Shown: in pieces, positions 57,001-64,000 of the stretch
How the letters are laid out: every line of letters begins with the position of its first letter
Position numbering within the stretch: the first letter of the stretch is position 1
Source: Caenorhabditis elegans
Taxonomy: Eukaryota; Nematoda; Chromadorea; Rhabditida; Rhabditidae
Assembly (NCBI RefSeq): GCF_000002985.6
Contig: NC_003279.8
Span: forward strand, 3,348,001 to 3,412,000
Reading direction: 5' to 3'
Length of the DNA: 64,000 nt
Made by a program: the position numbers and the translations under genes
Notes under the pieces: model-generated
What the model was told of the DNA's origin: nothing
The model's input: only the letters and a program-made list of their open reading frames with translations
Databases searched by the model: none

Positions 57001-59174
57001 TTGCCGCCCACCCCTGCTGTAGTGTACCTTTAGAACAAAGATAGGGTCTCGCCACGAAAAGTTGGCAAAAAATTCTAAACCCCTAGTGACGTCATTTCTC
57101 TTCCGCATTTTTTTGGAAATTTCAGAATTTCAATTTCAATCAGCAAAGTTTGAAAATAAAGTAAATTTTATGAAAAAAAAATGATATCCGGCAAACGACA
57201 AACCTGCAATTTGCCGGAACTGAAAATTTCCTTCAAAACGGCAAATCGGCAAATTGCCGGAATTGAAAATTTCCGGCAGATCGCCAAACCGGCATATTGC
57301 CGGAATTGAAATTTCCCGGCAAAACGGCAAACCGGCAAATTGCGGGAATTGAAAATTTTCCGGCAAATCGGCAAGCCGCCAATTTGCCGAATTTGCTAAA
57401 ACAAAATTGCCGCCCACCCCTGCTGTAGTGTACCTTTAGAACAAAGATAGGGTCTCGCCACGAAAAGTTGGCAAAAAATTCTAAACCACTAGTGACGTCA
57501 TTTCTCTTCCGCATGACATTTAAAAAGGGCAAATCATGGCACATCAAAAATATTATTGCGGTTATCAAAATAAATTGCCGATGAATACTCATGGATAAGG
57601 TGTCACATTACAAAAAAGATTTGTATAATGTACGAGTGAAGAGTGAAGATAACGAGATAGACATTGGGTAGAGAAGAGAGTGGCTATCCTATCAGCTCTC
57701 GAGAGATGAACACATATCAGTAGGTGTTTCTGAAATCAGTGTCGTCGAGCCATCTGAATCTCTATGGCTCGTGGCGGTATATCTCTTGCTCTCACTTGAT
57801 TCCCGTGAATCTTCTGGCCAGTGATTAGAGAGTGCTTCAATCAGGGAGTCATGGGAGAGAGTAGCAGCAGGCCCTCCTCCACTCCAGGACTATTGTGCAA
57901 CACGGGAAGATGGGGGAGAAGCAGAGTCAGGTGTTTAGAGTTTTTGTGAAATAACAGGGGCCCTCTTTCTCACTGGATAAAACCATTTGGCAGTCAGCTT
58001 ATTAGTGATCAAAGGTGATTTGACAAAGGGCGCGCGGGAAGATAAGTGGAGAGGGAGGAGGTGACAAGAATGTTCGAGAGTATTGTCTAGTTTGTAGGTT
58101 GCCTTCACATTTCTCACTTTGGTTTTTTTTTTTGGTTTTTTATTTTAGACATCTAACAATGAGAAATTGTTGCGATAGCTTACGCAAATGGGTCTCACCA
58201 CGCGAGTTACTGTAACTCGTATAAGTTTTAGTTTATAGTTCTAGGGAAATGATTATAAATGATTTCTATGGAGCTAATATGGCAAAAAATCATTTTAAAA
58301 AAGATATAAAAAAGGAAAAAATTGAAGATTTTGCTGAAAAATGTTGGGGGAAAAATCAAATTTTCTAAAAAAATATATTGCCGGGAACTTCAAAATTTCA
58401 AAAATACTTTGGGCGGTAAATTAAATATTTTCAGAAAAAAAATTTGGCTGCAAATTCAAATTTTCAAAAATAATATATGCGGGAAATTCAAATTGTCAAG
58501 AATAATTTAGGTGGAAAATTTAAATTTCCTCAGAAAAAAAGCTTTGGCAGGAAATTAGATTTTTTTCAGAACTTTTTTCAGAAAAAATATATGGCGTGGA
58601 ATTCAAATTTTCTCTGTAAAATTTTGGTTGAAATTCAAATTATCTTTAACAATGTTTTGGCGGGAAATTCAAATTTTCTCAGAGAAAAATTTTCAACATC
58701 AACAAGCTTTTAGCCTTCCAGATAAAAATTTAAAAAATCACAAATAAAATTTAAAAATTCGCTAAATCTTTGGTCGACTTCCAAATAGCGATAATTGCTA
58801 TTTTCCTGTGAATGAAAAAATTCGAAAACATTTTTGAAATGTTTTAAAATTTAATTTTTTTGTTCAAAAAATTTTTGTGAACTCATGCTTCAAACTATTG
58901 GAAAATTCCGGAACGGGTGAGAAAATAAGTGAATTCGTTTAGGTTATAAAAAATGAAAATAAAAAGGTTTTGATGTTCGACCCGTTCCATCTTCCAAGTT
59001 CTCTTCTCCCTTTGAACCATAAATTTCTTTTTCTCTTACACACCACACTTCCAAGGAGGAAGCGCCGAGCTCAGAACACAAGTGCAAAGTGTGATTTTCT
59101 TAACAAAAAAAAAAGAAGGAGGATAATTAATAAAACCATACCTCGTTCAGATATCTGTCAGCAGCTGGGCGCAT
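27099..59174 (-). CDS. Very large disordered Ser/Arg/Pro-rich scaffold protein, 37 exons, about 1966 residues
   Basis: Joined exons, 5' to 3': 59142-59187 (ATG 59174), 54821-54864, 54639-54749, 54472-54591, 53707-53748, 53497-53509, 53333-53381, 52265-52372, 51724-51844, 51466-51679, 50863-51020, 50685-50815, 50463-50632, 49938-50019, 49859-49915, 49511-49572, 49376-49450, 48860-48928, 48666-48787, 47359-47956, 46791-47036, 46670-46746, 40729-41123, 39680-39897, 35956-36007, 35071-35215, 34793-34937, 33859-34010, 33540-33630, 32362-32436, 32181-32306, 30656-31183, 29648-30160, 28349-28633, 27594-27695, 27248-27539, 27099-27178. Lengths and phases sum to an intact frame. The N-terminal third is Ser/Arg/Thr-rich, followed by a Lys/Pro/Ala-rich linker (KPTPTAVKPAETPKTPAKPV) and a basic block (KKKKIIPIDDEVEAPKVLSE). 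A helical segment (FKEAIDYLDQIFEDLKKE), a Gln/Pro/Tyr-rich region with poly-Pro, and a basic C-terminus (GLGARLKNSLFGSRKRLDG) complete it. No enzyme domain, signal or membrane segment. Probably a cytoskeletal or junctional scaffold; the name is unknown to me. Exon 15's end is uncertain. Confidence 0.85.
28097..28276. repeat. CACGTGGTGTCAG foldback copy
   Basis: Same family as 24180-24372: CACGTGGTGTCAGGCTGTCTC at the left, complement-like GACTTTCTGACTCCACTTG at the right, and an internal CTCTTAACCATGCGAAATCA segment shared with the other copies. It lies in an intron near the 3' end of the large gene. Confidence 0.85.
33285..33457. repeat. CACGTGGTGTCAG foldback copy
   Basis: Contains GCGGGAAAAAAGACGCAGAC and AAGAGTGTGCTGACGTCACA as in the 28097 copy, and ends CCTGACACCACGTGG. 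It lies in an intron of the large gene. Confidence 0.85.
34130..35860. repeat. Clusters of CTAGGCCAC-type short repeats
   Basis: Dozens of CTAGGCCACC or its complement GGTGGCCTAG occur at 34140-34440 and 35330-35860, around exons 26 and 27 of the large gene. Spacing is irregular (about 20-60 bp), so this is not a simple tandem array. Scattered copies also occur near 840-870, 32640-32930, 46140-46240 and 47990-48260. The coding exons in between are not affected. Confidence 0.75.
36277..36289 (+). repeat. G13 tract
   Basis: Thirteen consecutive G residues in the intron between exons 24 and 25 of the large gene. A second run of eleven G lies at 37321-37331 in the same intron. Confidence 0.95.
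36962..37082 (+). repeat. Degenerate interstitial TTAGGC (telomere-like) array
   Basis: About 19 units of CTTAGG/TTAGGC with variants TCAGGC, TTCGGC and TTTGGC in a 120-bp stretch. TTAGGC is the nematode telomere repeat. It lies in the 39898-35956 side intron of the large gene. A second array is at 54247-54333. Confidence 0.9.
38351..38380 (-). CDS. Candidate alternative first exon (MARDYSITFR)
   Basis: An ATG at 38380 opens ten codons and then a consensus donor (CGA followed by GTGAGT). The exon ends in phase 0, exactly what the next exon (35956-36007) needs. It is preceded by about 350 bp of unusually complex, GA-rich, repeat-free sequence (38385-38740) that could be an internal promoter. 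This would make a short isoform lacking the first two thirds of the protein. Inferred from splice phase only. Confidence 0.5.
38870..39165. repeat. CGGCAA-type element
   Basis: TTTGCCGGAAATTTTCAATT and CGGCAAATTGCCGATTTCCC units, ending near CGTCAATTGCCGACAACTCC. It is bounded by TTTTTTTGTCGATAAATTCG on the left and its complement on the right (CGAATTTATCGACAAAAAAT). Confidence 0.85.
41774..41798. repeat. GC-rich perfect hairpin
   Basis: TAGCACGCGCC, a two-base AA loop, then GGCGCGTGCTA. This is an 11-bp perfect stem in otherwise very AT-rich DNA, about 160 bp from the minisatellite edge. Confidence 0.9.
41900..41958. repeat. CCCGCCAAAATG tandem flank, left side
   Basis: Two copies of a unit containing TTCCCGCCAAAATGTTT about 36 bp apart, immediately before the 15-bp minisatellite. 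The same unit continues on the far side (45400-45545), so the minisatellite lies inside an older tandem repeat. Confidence 0.8.
41960..45346. repeat. 15-bp minisatellite, about 226 units, intronic
   Basis: The unit is GGTCTC-R-CCACGA plus two variable bases (AA, AG, TG or CG). From 42001 to 45340 every 60-base line keeps the same register, so I see no indel over 3.3 kb, only substitutions. The rare variant GGTTTCACCACGACG starts its TTC at 42331, 42976, 43666, 43951, 44611 and 44941. Those spacings are 43, 46, 19, 44 and 22 units, which suggests higher-order units. It lies in the 46669-41124 intron of the large gene. Five frames are free of stops, which creates long spurious pentapeptide ORFs. 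Confidence 0.97.
45400..45545. repeat. About 37-bp tandem repeat, right flank of the minisatellite
   Basis: Four copies of AAAATTTGAATTCCCGCC followed by AAAATGTTTTAGAAAAATT. It shares its core with the left flank at 41900-41958. Confidence 0.9.
50120..50375. repeat. Single-unit relative of the 15-bp minisatellite with its flank
   Basis: Contains GGTCTCGCAGCGAAGGGTCT and CACCACGATC, then CGAATTTTCCAGAAGGTTCC as at the right edge of the minisatellite. Four TTTCCCGCCAAAAATTGTT-type units follow. It lies in an intron of the same gene. Confidence 0.85.
52504..52868. repeat. CAGGGCTG-ended low-complexity foldback element
   Basis: Left end CAGGGCTGTTGC, right end AACAGCCCTG. The interior is A-rich with CAAAAAA repeats. 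Related ends occur at 12747, 18543 and 56893. No ORF of interest. Confidence 0.75.
53431..53460 (-). CDS. Candidate alternative first exon (MANKEKYRNE)
   Basis: An ATG at 53460 opens ten codons followed by GTACAC as donor, ending in phase 0. That fits exon 7 (53333-53381, starting ARDLINKWSS). It ends in RNE, much like the distal first exon (YLNE). It lies just downstream of the 13-bp microexon at 53497-53509, which it would replace. Inferred from phase and position. Confidence 0.45.
53497..53509 (-). CDS. 13-bp microexon of the large gene
   Basis: TTTTCAG acceptor, CATCGGACCGTCG, then GTAAGT donor. It changes the phase from 2 to 0, joining LASSAKNAADLA-type exon 5 to exon 7 in frame and adding S-I-G-P-S. 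Removing it breaks the frame, which supports it. Confidence 0.7.
54247..54333 (+). repeat. Second degenerate TTAGGC (telomere-like) array
   Basis: AGGCTTAGGCTTAGGCTCAG and further units over about 87 bp with the same TCAGGC and TTTGGC variants as the 36962 array. It is in the intron between exons 4 and 5 of the large gene. Confidence 0.9.
56982..57108. repeat. 127-bp direct duplication, copy 1
   Basis: From CGAATTTGCTAAAACAAAAT to TCATTTCTCTTCCGCAT. It repeats at 57388-57514 with the same length and, by eye, one substitution (CCCCTAG against CCACTAG). Confidence 0.93.
57185..57420. repeat. CGGCAA-type element between the duplication copies
   Basis: CCGGCAAACGACAAACCTGC to TTGCCGCCCACCCCTG. 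The interior is CGGCAAATTGCCGGAATTGA units. Its right end overlaps the start of the second 127-bp copy. Confidence 0.88.
57388..57514. repeat. 127-bp direct duplication, copy 2
   Basis: Near-identical to 56982-57108. The intervening 279 bp are mostly CGGCAA satellite. Confidence 0.93.
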
Positions 59175-59187
59175 AAGAAGTCGTTCG

Positions 59188-62011
59188 CTGAAAGAACAAG
59201 AAATTGAATAGAACGTATGTAACGGGATATGGCATCAATCAAATAAAGCGACGAAAAGCGTCATTTGCCATGAAAGGATGACCGCCGCCGCGCCCCGTAC
59301 TTAATTGATATGAGATATGTATATTGGATTAGGTGAATACTGATTGTTGAACTTTTAGCATTGTAGCAAAAAAATTTTCAAATATGGTGTATACGGGAAG
59401 ATAGAGGGTTTTGTTATGGAAACGCAAAAAAAATTGTCGTTTGAAATCGAGGTGCAAACACGCTCCCATGCCAAATGAAAATGCTCGCCCCCCAAACGTT
59501 GGGTCTCGTTAGGTATTGACGGCATATCCGTAAATTGAAATTTTTTCATTTATTTTTGAAGGAAAATTTCTTATTACCAAATTACCAGAGGTGAGCGGCA
59601 AACGGTTTGTGAAATTTATCGGGAAATCAGCAAACCGGCAAATTGACAATTTGCCGGAAAAAGGGCACTTGCCGAAACGCCAAATTGTGGCTTTGCACAT
59701 TTTTTTTTGGAAATTCTAGAATTTCAATTTCAATCAGCAAAGGGGTCTTGAAAAGGGTCTTATAGAAAAATCCTCCAAATCGCCAAAACGGCAAATTGCG
59801 GGAATTGGAATTTTCCGGCAAAATTTAGCACAATTTGAATCTCAAAAATGTGAGCTTTTTTTTAGAAAGTTACATTTATCTGAAAATTTAAACGAGATAT
59901 TATTGTTTTTTAATTTGCAAAATTTAATATGCATTTTTGAGACATTTTTATTTCAGATTTTCCACAAAAAGTCGAAAAAAAAAGAATTTTGTACAAAAGC
60001 TTATGAAAAAAATGCTGGTTAAAAGTGGAAAAATGAGCCGAGAGATTCGGTCACTCGAATCCATCATCTCGGACGCTCGAGAAAACACACACGAAAAAAT
60101 GCTCATCAGGTGTTACAAGTTCTTTGTGCAATCAGGCGTCTGTGTCCAATATTCTTAGAGGGGGTAAAAGTGTGTGTAAAGTAACGGGAGCAACAAAAAA
60201 AATCCATAAAATCAGGAGAAATTACAAGAAGAAATGCATGAATGTAGACCGGCGAGTGTGGAGAAAAATGAAAAACGAGGAGAAGTGGAGAGGGAGACAT
60301 CTGGAAATTGCCGATTTTAATTGAAAATTCGGAGGAAAAATGAAAAAAGTTGAAAGAAAGTGCATTTTTTCATTCAAATTTTGACTTAAAATTGCGATCT
60401 TGGGTCTTGAAACGAAAGAAAGTTTTCCGTTACCGTAACCCGTTCTACTAAAGGGGCACGGGTCTCGCCGCGATGAAAAGTTATGGTAGCTTTTTTTCAG
60501 AATTTTTGGGATTCTCTTGATTTTAAATGATTTTTTAAAAGTTTTTTTCAATAGATATTTTCAAAAAACTACCAAAAACTACCAATACGTGAACACAAAA
60601 TTCTGAGAATGCATCCTGCACAACATATTTGACGCGCAAAATATCAAAACTACAGTAATTCTTTAAATGACTACTGTAGTGCTTGTGTCGATTTACGCGA
60701 GCGATTTTTGAAATGAAACTTAATTTTAATACTCTATCGTTGAATAAAAAAATATTTTAATTCATTTCAAAAAATCGAGCCCTTAAATCGACCAACAGTA
60801 GTCATTTAAAAAGGATTACTGTAGTTTTCGCTACGAGATATTTTGCGCGTCAAATATGTTGTGCAATACGCATTCTCAGAATATTGTGCTACTGTAATAT
60901 ATTTGTGTTTCTTATTCAGAAAAAACCAATATTATTAAATTTTCGAATGCATTTTTTTAACTAAGAATTATTCAAAAAACATGCCTAAATTCTAAAAATA
61001 GAAAAAAATCCGCAGCAATGAAAGTTTGAAATTACAGTATTCTTTAAAGGCGCGCACCCGTTTGCATTTCACTAAAATTTGTCGCGTCGAGACCAGGTAG
61101 TGTGTTTTTTTGCGAAAAATCGCTAAATTGCCCGTAATAGTAGTAGTAATTCGATCGTACCAGGACCCCATTTTAACTTGAATTTACTCGAGAAAATAGG
61201 AGTCTAAGCCTGAAAAAAAAACAAATAAATACATTCAATATATATATACACAAAATCTTAGAAAGCTGTTCTTTCGAAAAGACGGCGCGGTTAATTGAGA
61301 GTTTCCGAATGCGTCCAGATGCAAAATAATTGGATGTTGGAGATTTATTGACTTCCTTTTTTGTTTTTTTATTCCCCATTTCGAGGGGGGAGAAGAAAGT
61401 CAATAAACTGCGTTTATAGAATTCTCGTTTTAATATTAAAATTTAATGTCGAAAATAATTAGATTTTTATTCCAAAATCGCCTTTAATTTAACGACAAAT
61501 AAATATATTCCAGAATATCCTTTGGAATTTGAATTCCCTCGGTTTTTCGCAGAGAAGGATTATCAGTGGAGCGTGATTGCGGCAATTCCTAAAAACAATT
61601 TTTAATTTGGTTCGCAGAGGCGTTAAAACGTTTTTTTAGCGATTATTAAGCCTAGGAAAGTATATAATTTTAAGAATTTTAAGTTTTTCATCAAATAATT
61701 ATTGAAATTTAATTTTTTTTTTCATATTTTTAAATGATCACTACGGGTTTCCCTGTTCAAAAGTGTTTTTTTTTAATTAAAAAAAATTGTTAAATGTATC
61801 GATTCTTGTGCAATTTTATTTAATACCGCGTCCTTTCCTTACCACATTACACCGGTCACCCCCCGTAGACCGTCTCATTTGCCCTTTTGTCTAACCTGCT
61901 GCGTCTCTTGTTCTTTTTCGTGTAGCGCGGGAAAACAGAATTCAAAACCCGTCATTCTTTGAGAAACTCTTTACCGTTAAATCCTTTTTGAAAATCTTAA
62001 TTATCTTCCAG
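59188..62011. other. Divergent intergenic region between the large gene and cdk-2
   Basis: Holds the probable promoters of both genes. A non-repetitive strip, with GATGACCGCCGCCGCGCCCC near 59278, lies just upstream of the large gene. There is also a CGGCAA-type element (59590-59830), a foldback (60450-61105) and AT-rich sequence. A 73-codon plus-strand ORF (59937-60158) contains SREIRSLESIISDAREN but lacks splice or start context. I do not call it a gene. Confidence 0.55.
60450..61105. repeat. Foldback element, 2815-type, full copy
   Basis: Left arm from GGGTCTCGCCGCGATG through ATTTGACGCGCAAAATATC and ATGACTACTGTAGTG. The right arm has CAGTAGTCATTTAAAAAGG, TTTTGCGCGTCAAATATG and GTCGCGTCGAGACC. 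The centre is near 60750. Confidence 0.85.
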
Positions 62012-62024
62012 AAAACAACGGGAT

Positions 62025-63649
<1,625 letters not shown>

Positions 63650-63732
63650 TAGATGTTATTTATGCTGCTGATACCGAATATTTTGATTTGAAAAAAAATT
63701 TTTTTTTTAAATTTCCTTTTATTATTTTTCAG

Positions 63733-64000
63733 GGAGGGTAGAGTTTTTGGGTATTTTGCTTAAATAGACTAAAACCGGTCCAAAACCAAAATTTTTTTAT
63801 GACCGGTCAAAATTTCGAAAAAAAGAGCCAAATTTTGCTAAAATCTGAAATTTCGCACACTTTTCTTTGTCACAGCCGCTGGATTTTAGTTTTTCTGAAA
63901 TTATCACCCTTCAATCCTTATTTTGGTAGATTATCTCGCGGAAATTCGTTTATTGAAACACATTTTGAGTCGATAGGCATCCAATTTTGATCATTTTTGG
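63733..64000. repeat. Large foldback element, copy 2 (cut by window edge)
   Basis: From GGGAGGGTAGAGTTTTTGGG onward it matches the complement of 1330-1460 and then the 1000-1170 arm, including CACAGCCGCTGGATTTTAG and GATAGGCATCCAATTTTGAT. It starts about 100 bp after the third cdk-2 exon, so it lies in the next intron. Confidence 0.9.

Larger units (their letters stand above)
54865..59141. other. First intron of the large gene (4.3 kb)
   Basis: A gene-free stretch with CCTGCC arrays (55310, 56030-56390), a CAGGGCTG end (56893), a duplicated CGGCAA element (56982-57514) and CCCGCC/CGGGAAATTC repeats (58330-58710). Two non-repetitive, less AT-rich strips (about 55490-55740 and 57600-58130, the latter with many GAGAGA and CTCTCT motifs) are candidates for regulatory sequence. 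Confidence 0.5.

Noticed and set aside
59937..60158. 73-codon plus-strand ORF containing a helical SREIRSLESII stretch
   Set aside because: It is isolated, with no splice partners, AT-rich upstream codons and no clear start context. I mention it as unexplained but do not call a gene.

Overview
The window looks like Caenorhabditis nuclear DNA, most likely C. elegans. It is AT-rich, introns are short with TTTCAG acceptors, and many first exons begin directly at a trans-splice-like acceptor. The right-hand gene matches, as I remember it, C. elegans cdk-2 (K03E5.3, chromosome I). Introns are crowded with palindromic foldback elements typical of nematode chromosome arms. Species and gene names come from memory and were not checked by search. 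All exon models below were built by hand from splice motifs and reading-frame phase.

Layout, left to right. (1) Minus strand, 133-1891: the 5' part of an EDC4/Ge-1-like decapping-scaffold gene, with a large foldback element in one intron. (2) A 48-residue mini-gene just upstream on the same strand. (3) Plus strand, 4463-11387: a 24-exon gene for a secreted, Thr/Pro-rich, mucin-like protein of about 1230 residues, built from two families of duplicated exons of matching phase. (4) A gene-poor stretch, 11.4-14.1 kb, ending in a doubtful terminal exon, then a small acidic protein gene (14369-15362). (5) Minus strand: a two-membrane-segment glycoprotein with a coiled coil (16027-17857), a tRNA-derived SINE, and a type I membrane protein (19768-20550). 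The latter is head-to-head with a basic Pro/Ser-rich protein gene (20860-21897). (6) Plus strand: a small gene of unknown family (22684-23384) and an F-box/FTH (fbxa-type) gene with two frameshifts (23769-25832). (7) Minus strand, 27099-59187: one very large gene. I could join 37 exons in phase into a single 1966-residue, mostly disordered Ser/Arg/Pro-rich scaffold protein, with at least two plausible internal first exons. (8) Plus strand from 62025: the first three coding exons of cdk-2, running off the right edge.

The most striking non-coding feature is a 3.4-kb, apparently indel-free 15-bp minisatellite (about 226 units) in a 5.5-kb intron of the large gene. It has higher-order periodicity and single-unit relatives elsewhere in the same gene. 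The same gene also holds two degenerate arrays of TTAGGC, the nematode telomere repeat, two long G tracts, a 127-bp recent duplication, and dozens of short dispersed repeats.

The genes do not form one obvious pathway. The window is an ordinary mix of housekeeping (EDC4, CDK), structural (scaffold), secreted and nematode-expanded (F-box) genes set in repeat-rich DNA. I found no CRISPR array, no bacterial-type system and no canonical tRNA or rRNA gene.
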